A stretch of DNA of 33,641 nt from an uncultured bacterium (lineage in GTDB: Bacteria; Planctomycetota; Phycisphaerae; Phycisphaerales; SM1A02): NCBI GenBank assembly GCA_903961015.1, contig CAJCCX010000237.1, positions 1 to 33,641 on the forward strand, read 5' to 3'. Shown here one piece after another: positions 5,136 through 13,888 of this stretch. A program made the position numbers and the translations under genes. The stretch's first letter is position 1, and each line of letters opens with the position of its first letter. The notes below the pieces were generated by a model, which was given only the letters and a program-made list of their open reading frames with translations, ran no database searches and was not told the origin of the DNA.

Positions 5136-7508
5136 TTAAGGGCAAGGTCCCCAGCCGGCCAAGATGTACAACAAATCCATTCCGTCCGTGGTTCCATCAT
5201 CGGTGCAATCGCCAGCAGAAGTTCCCCATCCAGCAAGAGCCAGAACCAAATCAATTCCGTCCGTGGTTCGATCACGATTTAAATCGCTGAGGCACAAATA
5301 GTCTTGCAACTCTGCAAGAACGACGTTGTGAAATCCGCCGCATGCAACACGAGTTCCATAGTTTAAATTAGCAGGCACGCCGCACTGATATTGTTGGCAA
5401 GATCCCCACAGAAGAATTTTCTTCATCGAATTGATTGCAAGAGAATGCGCATCGCCCGCGGCAATCTGTACGTACGGACCTGGGTTGGTTGGAATAGCCC
5501 ACGATCCACCGATCGGCGACCCCCAAGACTGAATTGACCCGTCTGATTTGAGCGCAAGAGTGTGGTGTGCACCCGCAGCAATTCGAATGCACGATCCAAT
5601 TTGTTGACAGTCGAGCGGTGTTGAAGTTGGTGAGAGTTGTCCAAAGAGATCATCCAAAATTCGCTCGCTGAACTTTGAATAACCCAGTTCGGAAAGATGA
5701 TATTGGCTTCCGCTGCTGTACCAAATTTTCGAACTCATTTCGTTGGTTGTACTTAATTTGGATAGGTCGATAATGGTGAGATTGGAAATCGTGTTGGGTA
5801 AGTTGTTGGCATATTCTCGCAATTGAATCAATATATTTTCAGGATCGTAAATTGGGTGCGAGACCATTGCCACAAATGTGATGTTGTTTGGATTGTTTCC
5901 AAGTGCTGACCAAGCACTCTCAAGCGCATTTTTGATCGAGACGACTGCATTTCCCCAAGAATTCGGCACATTGACATCCTGATTGATTCCTCCCTGAATG
6001 AGCACAATGATCCTTCCACTTCCGCCACCAGCAATTTGGCGGCTGACAAGTTCTTTGAGCCATGTCATTCGAGATTCCAGCGGCATCTGCGAAATGTCGG
6101 TTGCGATTCTTGTCATGGTTGCGCCTCCGCGATATTCGAGTGGCTGCGACGCCCAGCCACGGCGTCGCTTGTAGACACTTTGCAGGCCCATTGCACAATT
6201 TCCCTCAATGCCAAATGATTGTCCAAATCCAGTTCCACAGCATGTCGCATGAAGAGATGACATCGCTCGATTTTCATCAGCCGGCAATACCAATTCATCA
6301 GCAACCCACCCAAAGGAATTCCCCATTACGGATCGTGGTGTTGGCAGAACAAGGTTCTGCTGCAATGCGTTTCGCCATCCTTGAAAATATGAACCAGGAT
6401 TATTGGATTGCGGAAGTTCTCCGCGCACAATTCGATAGACGAGTTCGCTTTTAATGTCGAGTGCACTATCCGTCTTGACATAAACTCCCGAGTCGAAATT
6501 CGAAAATCGATTTTGTTGCAATGGGATCCAAGCAAAGTCAAATGGCACTGCGGTTGGTTGTAACCCGATTTCGTTTGGTCCAACGCCGCTTGTCAATTGC
6601 GTGACTAATTCAGAAGGCGCATTGGCGAGGCCGCTCATATTGAAAGCGATAGATGATCCACGAGTCGATCCGTTTCCAAATGGCATCACGCCATTCTCTG
6701 AACTGACGCCAAAGCTTCGGCCTGGTGGTTCAATTGGAAGAAGCGGTGTTGCGTACTGCGGAAATCCACGAGCGCGAAGAGCGTTGGCGAATCCATCGGT
6801 CCAACCGCTGACGTCTTGCGAATCTCGAAAGCCAGTATTGCTATCGCCGCACTGGAGGAAGTCCACGCTGTTAGTGCCATTTTGAACGTCGCGGAGGAAT
6901 TCAATGATCTTCGTCGAGCCTGTGATTGCACATTGATCGCGTCCCCAACAGACGACAGTTCCTTGCGTTGTGAGTGCGGCAGAGTGGTAGCCACCAGCAG
7001 CGACCGCAATGCACGATCCAAGAGAAGTCGGAACTGAAGTTTGACCGAATTCGTTGCTTCCCCAACCTAAAACATCTCCGTTCGAGCAAAGAGCAAGTGA
7101 GTGTGCCGCACCACCCGAGATTTGAGTGCATGTTCCAATAGTTGGGGAGATGTTGCACTGTCCTGAGTCGTTGCGTCCCCATGCTTTCACGAATCCATTC
7201 GAGGTGATTGCGAGCGTGTGATACCAACCGGCAGCAATAAATGAATATGACACACTGATTGGGGGCGCCGCACATTGTTGATATGCATTTGATCCCCAGC
7301 AATGAATTGATCCATTCACTTCGAGAGTGACGGAATGAAGTTTTCCAGCGGCAACTTGAGAGCATGGCCCGAGACCGTCTGGAACAGCACATTGACCTTC
7401 AGTTTCACGTCCCCAGCAAGCGACAATTTCATTTGATTGTGCAAACGAGAGATTGGCTCCCATCGAAGGAAGTGAGACGGATAAAATTGTTGTAAGGGTT
7501 CGCATCAT
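5136..7508 (-). CDS. Secreted RCC1 propeller with a nested SGNH hydrolase and dockerin-like tail
   Basis: The track ORF starts at 7562 (808 residues), but the signal peptide begins at the tandem ATGs at 7508/7505 (MMRTLTTILSVSLPSMGANLSFAQ), so I set the start there. Residue numbers follow the 808-residue ORF. RCC1-type units (WG...QC..P...VAAG..HS..L...G) occupy about 47-215 and 650-752, and I count seven in all. Unit five opens with TVVCWGRDQC (about 202) and resumes at IGSCIRIAAGAHHTLAL (about 655). Between them lies an SGNH/GDSL hydrolase: block I CGDSNTG (Ser241), block III-like IQGGINQD (about 522-529), and a His622 block V (SQYHLSELGY) in which the usual Asp three before His is Ser. The tail (about 758-806) has two dockerin-like LNRDRTTDGIDL / CTDDGTTDGMDL units ending in LAGWG. 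It probably acts outside the cell on esters or acetylated polysaccharide; substrate unknown. Confidence 0.88.
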   Translation of the reverse strand: MMRTLTTILSVSLPSMGANLSFAQSNEIVACWGRETEGQCAVPDGLGPCSQVAAGKLHSVTLEVNGSIHCWGSNAYQQCAAPPISVSYSFIAAGWYHTLAITSNGFVKAWGRNDSGQCNISPTIGTCTQISGGAAHSLALCSNGDVLGWGSNEFGQTSVPTSLGSCIAVAAGGYHSAALTTQGTVVCWGRDQCAITGSTKIIEFLRDVQNGTNSVDFLQCGDSNTGFRDSQDVSGWTDGFANALRARGFPQYATPLLPIEPPGRSFGVSSENGVMPFGNGSTRGSSIAFNMSGLANAPSELVTQLTSGVGPNEIGLQPTAVPFDFAWIPLQQNRFSNFDSGVYVKTDSALDIKSELVYRIVRGELPQSNNPGSYFQGWRNALQQNLVLPTPRSVMGNSFGWVADELVLPADENRAMSSLHATCCGTGFGQSFGIEGNCAMGLQSVYKRRRGWASQPLEYRGGATMTRIATDISQMPLESRMTWLKELVSRQIAGGGSGRIIVLIQGGINQDVNVPNSWGNAVVSIKNALESAWSALGNNPNNITFVAMVSHPIYDPENILIQLREYANNLPNTISNLTIIDLSKLSTTNEMSSKIWYSSGSQYHLSELGYSKFSERILDDLFGQLSPTSTPLDCQQIGSCIRIAAGAHHTLALKSDGSIQSWGSPIGGSWAIPTNPGPYVQIAAGDAHSLAINSMKKILLWGSCQQYQCGVPANLNYGTRVACGGFHNVVLAELQDYLCLSDLNRDRTTDGIDLVLALAGWGTSAGDCTDDGTTDGMDLLYILAGWGPCP

Positions 7509-7669
7509 GCGAAAGTCAAGCTTTCTCAGCAGAATCTTTTCGCAGATCGAATACATATCCAAAACAGTATTCCATCACTACGCAGGAATGCAAATTTGCA
7601 GTGCAAAATTACAACAGAGATGCGCTCAATCAGCAATTCCGAAGCGAAAGGCTGTTTGCAGGTTGGTCC

Positions 7670-9874
7670 TCACCGCAAAAATGCTTCGTGCAATCCACCG
7701 TCGACAGCGATGACTTGGCCCGTCGTCTTGCTGAGGCGATTCGAGACAAGCAAGAAATATGCTTCCGCTTGATCGGCTGGTGTGATCGGGGACTTGGTTA
7801 GTGTTCGCTGCGCATAAAAGTTAGAAAGTATGTTGGTGAGCGAATCATCGGACTCACTCGCTTCATGGCTGATCGAGTATTTTGCAAGTGATGCGATCAC
7901 GCGTTCGCGAGGAAACATCGACGAACCTTGTACGACAGTTGCGGGTGCAACTGCGTTCACACGCACAAGCGGAGCAAGTTCCATCGCCAATTCTCGAACA
8001 AGATGATTCGCTGCCGCTTTCGAAGTGTCATACGCAAGCGATCCTTTCTTTGCGACGAGGGCATTTGCACTCGTTGTCAGTACAAGATTGCCAGCAAGGC
8101 CTTGATCTTTCCATGTGATTGCGGCTTCGTCTGCAACGAGATAGCTGCCAGTCACATTGAGCGCGAAAGTGAAGGCCCATTTGTCATCTGGAATATGTCC
8201 GGTTGTATCTGGAGGAACGAAAACTCCAGCGGTGATACAGATCGAATCGAATCCGCCATATGCGATTGCAACTTGATCGAGCATCGTGCGAATCGACGCG
8301 CGATTGGTGATGTCAGCTGCGAATCCGATTGCGGGCCCGCACCCAGAAATACCCGAACCTGCAACGCCGATACCCAGTCCGTGTTTGTCAGTAATTTCTT
8401 TTGCTGTTGCCTTCGCTGTGTTTTCGTTCAGGTCGACACAAACGATGTGCGCGCCCTCTTTCACAAGCCGATGCGCAGTTTCTTTGCCGATGCCCGATCC
8501 AGCGCCAATGACAATGATGACTTGTCGAGCAAGTTCTTTCTCCGCTGGCATCCGTTGCAATTTTGCTTCTTCAAGCAGCCAATATTCGATGTCAAATGCT
8601 TCTTGCTGTGGGAGCGAAACGTATTGGTCAATCGCTTCGGCGCCACGCATCACTTCAACTGCGCAGTTATAAAACTCCGCCGTGACTCGTGATTCGGATT
8701 TGTCCTTGCCCCAGGCAATCATTCCAAGTCCTGGGATCAGTACGACCGTTGGATTCGGATCGCGCATTGCAGGAGAATTCGGGCGCTTGCATGCGTTGTA
8801 ATACGCTGCATAATCGACGCGATATTTTTCCAGCGCCATGGAAATTTTCTTTCGCAGTGTGGCGATGTCTTCGTTCTGCGGATCCCAGGCGACATACATC
8901 GGCTTGATCTTCGTTCGCAGAAAGTGATCTGGGCACGATGTGCCAAGTTCTGCAAGACGGTGCGCATCTTGCGAGTTGATGAATCGAAGAATTGCGTGGT
9001 CGTCCTGAATGGTCGCCACGAAACGCTTGTTCTTGGAAATATTCCCGCGAAGCCACGGCAAGATTGCAGCGAATGTGGATCGACGTTGCAGTTCGTCAAG
9101 GCTCTTGTGTTTCGCTCCACCGAATGCCTTTGAATCGCCACCTTTGGCCTGATACTTCGACTCGATGAAAACGGACGCTGTTTCGATCATCGAAAGCGTT
9201 CGCTCATAGCAAGCCTTGTCGTCATCGTCCCACGAGATAAATCCGTGTTGCCCCATCATGATCGCTTTGATGCGTGGTTGCTGCTTCGCAATTTCTTGCA
9301 TTGCAAGTCCAAGCTCAAATCCAGGGCGCATCCAAGGCACGTACGCCATCGAAGGCGAACCTGCGTCGACGAAAATCTCCTTGGTCAGTGCCGCGCAATT
9401 CTTGGATGCAGCGATCGCAATGATCGCATTGGGATGCATGTGATCAACGTGTTTGCTTGGAAGAAAACTGTGCAGGGGAGTGTCGATCGAGGAAGCGCGT
9501 GGATTGAGATTGAATGTTGTGTGGTTGTACATCGCAACCATCTCATCTTCGGCAGGGGACTTCAAACCTTTGTCGGCGCGAGCGGAATAGACACGCTGCA
9601 GTCCAACAACTTTTTCTTGATAGAGCGAAGCAAAGTTTTCTTTCGTGCTTGTGCGGAGGTCGCCGCCAGAACCCTTGACCCAGAGAACCGCAACATTTTC
9701 GCCAGTAAGAGGATCTTTCTGCGAAATCTTTGATGACGTATTTCCGCCACCAGTATTGGTGATTCGCTGATCCGCGCCCAATTTGTTCGATCGATACACG
9801 AGGCGTCCAGCTGCATCGAGTGCCGCAACCTCTGCGTCATTCCAAAGATGATGTACGTGTTTGAATGAAGTCAT
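7670..9874 (-). CDS. Bifunctional rhamnulose-1-phosphate aldolase / L-lactaldehyde dehydrogenase
   Basis: A 734-residue fusion of the RhaEW (YuxG-like) type. Residues 1 to about 430 form a class II aldolase with the family opening ITNTGGGNTSSK and zinc-binding candidates HVDHMHP (142-148) and GQHG (209). Residues 450-734 form a short-chain dehydrogenase with cofactor motif VIGAGSGIG (455-463), catalytic YDTSK (Tyr615, Lys619) and the GQVIAVDGG end. The first domain should split rhamnulose-1-phosphate into DHAP and L-lactaldehyde; the second should oxidise lactaldehyde to lactate. The SDR has an extra glycine-rich insert (about 500-515, GIGVAGSGISGCG). The ATG overlaps the kinase stop by 4 bases, so the two are translationally coupled. 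It is the last gene of the operon. Length is typical for the fusion family. Confidence 0.93.
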   Translation of the reverse strand: MTSFKHVHHLWNDAEVAALDAAGRLVYRSNKLGADQRITNTGGGNTSSKISQKDPLTGENVAVLWVKGSGGDLRTSTKENFASLYQEKVVGLQRVYSARADKGLKSPAEDEMVAMYNHTTFNLNPRASSIDTPLHSFLPSKHVDHMHPNAIIAIAASKNCAALTKEIFVDAGSPSMAYVPWMRPGFELGLAMQEIAKQQPRIKAIMMGQHGFISWDDDDKACYERTLSMIETASVFIESKYQAKGGDSKAFGGAKHKSLDELQRRSTFAAILPWLRGNISKNKRFVATIQDDHAILRFINSQDAHRLAELGTSCPDHFLRTKIKPMYVAWDPQNEDIATLRKKISMALEKYRVDYAAYYNACKRPNSPAMRDPNPTVVLIPGLGMIAWGKDKSESRVTAEFYNCAVEVMRGAEAIDQYVSLPQQEAFDIEYWLLEEAKLQRMPAEKELARQVIIVIGAGSGIGKETAHRLVKEGAHIVCVDLNENTAKATAKEITDKHGLGIGVAGSGISGCGPAIGFAADITNRASIRTMLDQVAIAYGGFDSICITAGVFVPPDTTGHIPDDKWAFTFALNVTGSYLVADEAAITWKDQGLAGNLVLTTSANALVAKKGSLAYDTSKAAANHLVRELAMELAPLVRVNAVAPATVVQGSSMFPRERVIASLAKYSISHEASESDDSLTNILSNFYAQRTLTKSPITPADQAEAYFLLVSNRLSKTTGQVIAVDGGLHEAFLR

Positions 9875-11391
9875 ATTTTTACTTTTCTGCTGCGCCGAAT
9901 ACTAGTGGACGATGCAGCGGCAACGACCGGAAGGTCTTGGAAGCGATCGAGAGCCTCACGCCACGATTCAATGCTCTTTTTGCTGGGGCGTGGGTTGAAT
10001 GACTTGAGTGTGAATGAGCGTCGCATCACACTTCGCATCGCAGCGATTCCCGAAAGTTTGCCCGTCGCAACTGCTTGGACAAGAATGTTGCCAGCCGCAG
10101 TTGCTTCCACCGGTCCAGCGATGACGGTGCGATCGAGTGCATCAGCGGTCATCTGATTCAAGAGCGCATTTTGACAGCCACCTCCGACCACATGCAGCGT
10201 TGAAATTTTACGACCGATGAGCGACTGCAATCCATCCAGTTCAACTCGGTATGAAAGTGCGAGCGATTCGAAAATGCATCGTGCGATTGCTCCGTGTGTT
10301 TGTGGGACAGGTTGATTTGTTTCGCGGCAGTACGACTGCACCTTGCTTGTCATGTTTCCCATCTTTGCAAATCGAATATCTCCAGTATGAATAAGCGAAC
10401 GAAGCGGTTTCGCAGCGGCCGCAAGTTTGACGATGCGCGAGTAATCACCATCCGCTTTCGACCACTCGCGGCGACATTCTTGCAAGATCCATAATCCAAT
10501 CAGGCATTTCAGTAAGCGCGTCGTTCCTGCAAAGCCTGCTTCGTTTGTGAAATTTGCAGCGCGTACTTCTTCATTGATGAGTGGCCCTGGCAGCTCGACA
10601 CCCAAGAGAGACCATGTGCCAGACGAAAGGTATGCCCAGTTCTTTCCGTGTGCGGGTATTGCTGCAACGGCGGCCGCGGTGTCGTGCGAACAAGTCGCAA
10701 CGACTTTAGTTCCAGCAAGCCCAGTGTTTTCGCAGACTTGCGGAAGCAATCGACCAATGACTGTTCCAGGTTCGATCGTCTTTGGAAAAAGATGCTTTGG
10801 GATATGCAATTTTTTCAGAAGCGGCCACGCCCATGCTCGCTTGCGTGTGTTCCAACATTGTGAAGTTGACGCGAGAGTTGTTTCGGCTTTCGACTTCCCC
10901 GTCAACATCCAGTTGATGTAATCCGCTATCAGCAAAATACGATCTGCCTTGCGAAGCAACTTGGATCGATGTTGAAAATCATCACAAAGTTGATAGAGCG
11001 TGTTGATGGGATAGGAACCAATGCCAGTCTGCGCAAACAACTCTTTGCGTGACATTTTCTTCAAGACCTTGTCGAATGACGCAAATGTTCGTTCGTCGCG
11101 GTACGCATAGGGCGGTGCGAGAAGTGGCTGGTTGCCTTTCAAGAGAACATAATCGACTCCCCACGAATCGCAGGCAATTGCGCTGATATCACCTGCGTTC
11201 GAAGCCGTATGCAGTCCAATTTGAATTTCTGCCCACAGTCTCACAACATCCCATCTCAAGGTGCTGCCAATTCGAATTGGCGCATTCGCAAAGCGGTGCA
11301 ATTCCTTCAAGCGCAGTTTGCCTCCTTGAAATGTCCCAAGAATGACGCGTCCTGATTCCGCTCCAAGATCAATGGCGATATAGCGCGACAT
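9871..11391 (-). CDS. rhaB: Rhamnulokinase (FGGY family)
   Basis: A 506-residue FGGY carbohydrate kinase. The N-terminal phosphate-binding loop is IAIDLGAESGRVILG, close to the rhamnulokinase form. Further landmarks are ACDSWGVDYVLL, TGIGSYPINTLYQL, CSHDTAAAVAAIP, the LSSGTWSLLGVE segment and the C-terminal HVVGGGCQNALLNQ/MTADAL/GPVEATAAGN run. It phosphorylates rhamnulose (or a related 6-deoxyketose) to the 1-phosphate. The start ATG at 11391 has a good Shine-Dalgarno (GGAGA, 4 bases upstream), one of the few clear ones here. It is third in the minus-strand operon, 26 bases after the standalone aldolase and overlapping the fused aldolase/dehydrogenase by 4 bases. Fuculokinase activity cannot be excluded. 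Confidence 0.93.
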   Translation of the reverse strand: MSRYIAIDLGAESGRVILGTFQGGKLRLKELHRFANAPIRIGSTLRWDVVRLWAEIQIGLHTASNAGDISAIACDSWGVDYVLLKGNQPLLAPPYAYRDERTFASFDKVLKKMSRKELFAQTGIGSYPINTLYQLCDDFQHRSKLLRKADRILLIADYINWMLTGKSKAETTLASTSQCWNTRKRAWAWPLLKKLHIPKHLFPKTIEPGTVIGRLLPQVCENTGLAGTKVVATCSHDTAAAVAAIPAHGKNWAYLSSGTWSLLGVELPGPLINEEVRAANFTNEAGFAGTTRLLKCLIGLWILQECRREWSKADGDYSRIVKLAAAAKPLRSLIHTGDIRFAKMGNMTSKVQSYCRETNQPVPQTHGAIARCIFESLALSYRVELDGLQSLIGRKISTLHVVGGGCQNALLNQMTADALDRTVIAGPVEATAAGNILVQAVATGKLSGIAAMRSVMRRSFTLKSFNPRPSKKSIESWREALDRFQDLPVVAAASSTSIRRSRKVKI

Positions 11392-11417
11392 GATTTCTCC
11401 GTGAAGATCGGCGATGC

Positions 11418-12179
11418 TTAAAGTTTCAACACGCTCTGTCGATAGTGCTCATCTGGTCGACCAGCAATTCGCTTGACTTGTTTCGCAGTCAAGAAGTTTG
11501 GTCCGCCGAGATTCGCAGCTCCCACAAATATCTGCGCAGACTTTTCAGCCATCAAGAGCGATGCGCGCACTCCTTCGGGAGATGATCCCACCGCAATCAC
11601 TCCGTGATTTTCTAGCAAGATGATTCGTGGCTCGCGCTTGGTGCGCGCCACAAACTTCATAGTCTTTTCACGAATGACTTGTGCAAGCGCAAGTCCAGGA
11701 TCGGTGTATGGAACCAAAACAGATTCGCAACCACAGCAGACGACTTCGTCTGGGAAAATGCGCTTGCGTGCGAATTCTTTTGCACGTGGCGAGCAGAGGA
11801 TCTGATTGACAGCAATCGCATGGACATGTCCAACGCACTGAACGCCTGGAAGTCCAAGAAGCCAGGCATGAAAGAGCGATTCGACCGATGGCTTCTTTGC
11901 AGCGAGATTCACACGCGCGTCCAAAAGAGATTGATCGATCTGCGCATCCGTCAATCCTTCGCTCTCCATCATGGGGAGTAATTTGTCAAAGCGGCATTCT
12001 GCGATTCCCGATTCATCCAGAGTTTCAAGATTCGATCCAGAGGTTTTGACAAAAAAAGTTTCGTCGCTCATGCGCATCGAAACATTGCCCTCACCCAGGA
12101 TCGACATGCGCAAATCATCCTTGCCCAATTTGTGCGCGAGTTGGAGAAGACTTGCGATTGATTCGGAATGCGTCGTCAT
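11418..12179 (-). CDS. Class II aldolase/adducin-family protein
   Basis: A 253-residue standalone class II aldolase. Visible motifs are LGEGNVSMR (about 28-36), the phosphate-binding-like KTSGSNLETLDESGI (45-59), a PSVESLFHAWLL segment with a candidate catalytic Glu100, the zinc pair GHVHA (His118, His120) and ENHGVIAVG (His192). This matches L-fuculose-1-phosphate or L-rhamnulose-1-phosphate aldolases and the related epimerases. It begins 2 bases after the isomerase stop, so the two are coupled. The same operon also encodes a fused class II aldolase domain, so this one may handle a second sugar phosphate (for example fuculose-1-phosphate) or act redundantly. Exact substrate is not readable from the sequence. 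Confidence 0.87.
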   Translation of the reverse strand: MTTHSESIASLLQLAHKLGKDDLRMSILGEGNVSMRMSDETFFVKTSGSNLETLDESGIAECRFDKLLPMMESEGLTDAQIDQSLLDARVNLAAKKPSVESLFHAWLLGLPGVQCVGHVHAIAVNQILCSPRAKEFARKRIFPDEVVCCGCESVLVPYTDPGLALAQVIREKTMKFVARTKREPRIILLENHGVIAVGSSPEGVRASLLMAEKSAQIFVGAANLGGPNFLTAKQVKRIAGRPDEHYRQSVLKL

Positions 12180-12181
12180 CT

Positions 12182-13801
12182 TCAGAGTGTCCCACAGATG
12201 AAGACTTCCATCCCAAGCGCGCGCATCGCTGCCGCCTTGATCGCCAGACCCTTTCGCGCGTCAGCTTTGCTTGGGGCATAGACAACTTGAATGTGATTTG
12301 CTTTGTGACGAGCCATCATTTGATCGCGATCGATTCCCTGAAGAACGACATGCATGATCGGCCACTGGGGCGTGGTCAATTTCCAGCGATCTTCGGTTTC
12401 GGCTTGTGGGAGTTCGACGACTTCGCCGATTCCGATGTCGAATCTCAATTGCGCTCCTTCTATATATATACGGGACCACACGATCCACCCTGGCTTGGAG
12501 ACTCCCTTGACCGTTCCGCCGCCAAGCCGGAAATACATCGGCGGCTGTCTTTCGCTCGATGTGCCGCGATATCCACCGATGAAATGTGCTGGAGGCGCTG
12601 CGCCCGAGATGAGGAAGACCCAGACATATGCGTCGAGCATTCGGCCGCCGGATTTTCCGCAGTAGTGCCGTCCCCAGCGAAGGTCGTGCAATGTGTTTTC
12701 TGGTTCCCATCCAAGCTTCTTCCAGAGTTCATATGTCACCAATCCGTCGAGTCCTGAACACTCGTCGACTTCATTGAAGTGCGGCAACGCTTCTCTCTTA
12801 AAAAGTTCCTTGCGCGACTTTGCGTGAAAGACCGGAGGCCGATCTCGATTGTTCAGCAGTCCCTCAGCAAGATCGGAGGCGGGGGAGAGATCTTTCAGAC
12901 CTTGTTGATATTGAATCCCGATCGTCGCGCATCCAAACTCGTCCGCAATTCGTACGGCGGCGATGTACATCTTCAGTTGGTCAATCGACTGTCGCTTCGT
13001 CAGTTCGGTCTTGGAGTTTTTGCCCCAGTTGAATCTCATCCCTCTGCGCACCAACCAACGAAGTGCCGCATTCGCATCAGCGGTCGACACTTGCAGCATT
13101 GCGGCATAGAGCGAAGATTGACTGAGTCTTTCTTTGAAAATACCCGTCGATTGCAGCAATTCATCTGGAATAATCGCATTATGCATTCCCATGCAACCTT
13201 CATCGAAGACTCCCATGATCGCCTTGCGGCTGCGAAGATCCGCAGCATATTTTTCGCCGATGCGTGTGGCTGATGGCGGGAGTTTTGCGCTGGCATATGT
13301 TTGAACATGTTTCGTCGCATGCGAAACTTTTCCTTTGCGAAGCCACGTGCGAAGTCCAGCACGAAAAGTTGAATCCTGAAAGTCTTCGCTCCACAGCGAT
13401 GAATATTCAATGCCAGCCTTCGTCATCGACCCATTGAGATTCAGCATGCCTACAAGTCCTGGCCAAGTTCCAGACCAATTTGCTGCAGTCAAGATCGGTC
13501 CTTTGTGGGTCATCAATCCATGCAGAATGTGATGCGAGTATTGCCAGACGGCCTCGGCAATGATCAGCGGTGCGCCGCTAGGAATCTTGCGAAAGATTTC
13601 CATTCCATATTTTTGAGAATCAATAAAACTATGTCCCACTTCCTTACGAAAACCATGCGCGCGCTTGACCGTCCATCCTTCCAATTCGATCGCTTTGTTC
13701 AGCGCACTCTCCATTGCAAGTTGAGCGGCTTCGCATTTTTGATTTGCAGAAGCGCGAAGGTCTCCATTGGCTATGAGATAGATGATTGGTTTCGCATTCA
13801 C
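12182..13801 (-). CDS. L-fucose/L-arabinose isomerase-superfamily sugar isomerase
   Basis: A 539-residue protein I place by overall pattern with the fucose/arabinose isomerase superfamily: an alternating Rossmann-like N-terminal part (IIAEAVWQYSHHIL, GPILTAANWSGTWPGLVGML), a middle domain (KAIMGVFDEGCMGMHN) and a C-terminal catalytic part with ADEFGCATIGIQYQQGLKD. It should convert an aldose such as L-rhamnose or L-fucose to the ketose feeding the downstream kinase. No RhaA-type isomerase is visible in the window, so this is probably the operon's entry enzyme. The start codon is GTG at 13801, 87 bases from the divergent methyltransferase start. First gene of a four-gene operon (spacings 2, 26 and -4 bases). 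The isomerase family is moderately sure; the sugar is inferred from the neighbours. Confidence 0.75.
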   Translation of the reverse strand: MNAKPIIYLIANGDLRASANQKCEAAQLAMESALNKAIELEGWTVKRAHGFRKEVGHSFIDSQKYGMEIFRKIPSGAPLIIAEAVWQYSHHILHGLMTHKGPILTAANWSGTWPGLVGMLNLNGSMTKAGIEYSSLWSEDFQDSTFRAGLRTWLRKGKVSHATKHVQTYASAKLPPSATRIGEKYAADLRSRKAIMGVFDEGCMGMHNAIIPDELLQSTGIFKERLSQSSLYAAMLQVSTADANAALRWLVRRGMRFNWGKNSKTELTKRQSIDQLKMYIAAVRIADEFGCATIGIQYQQGLKDLSPASDLAEGLLNNRDRPPVFHAKSRKELFKREALPHFNEVDECSGLDGLVTYELWKKLGWEPENTLHDLRWGRHYCGKSGGRMLDAYVWVFLISGAAPPAHFIGGYRGTSSERQPPMYFRLGGGTVKGVSKPGWIVWSRIYIEGAQLRFDIGIGEVVELPQAETEDRWKLTTPQWPIMHVVLQGIDRDQMMARHKANHIQVVYAPSKADARKGLAIKAAAMRALGMEVFICGTL

Positions 13802-13888
13802 GAGGGATTTGATTTTACCGAATGCGTTCTCCTTCTGCGTTACTTTGAGTCTGTTGCCCTAGCATTGCATTCACTCCAACCGAAACAC

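Noticed and set aside
7928-8692. Plus-strand ORF of 254 residues
   Set aside because: Antisense shadow of the RhaEW-type fusion gene, rich in Cys/Arg/Asn without any motif.
7670-13801. Microcompartment locus for fucose/rhamnose degradation
   Set aside because: No shell protein, aldehyde dehydrogenase with encapsulation peptide, or other compartment gene is present in the window; lactaldehyde appears to go to lactate through the fused SDR.
13505-13888. N-terminal extension of the methyltransferase ORF (386 residues in the track)
   Set aside because: It lies antisense to the isomerase coding region and reads as unstructured sequence. The ATG at 13889 gives a normal-length enzyme.
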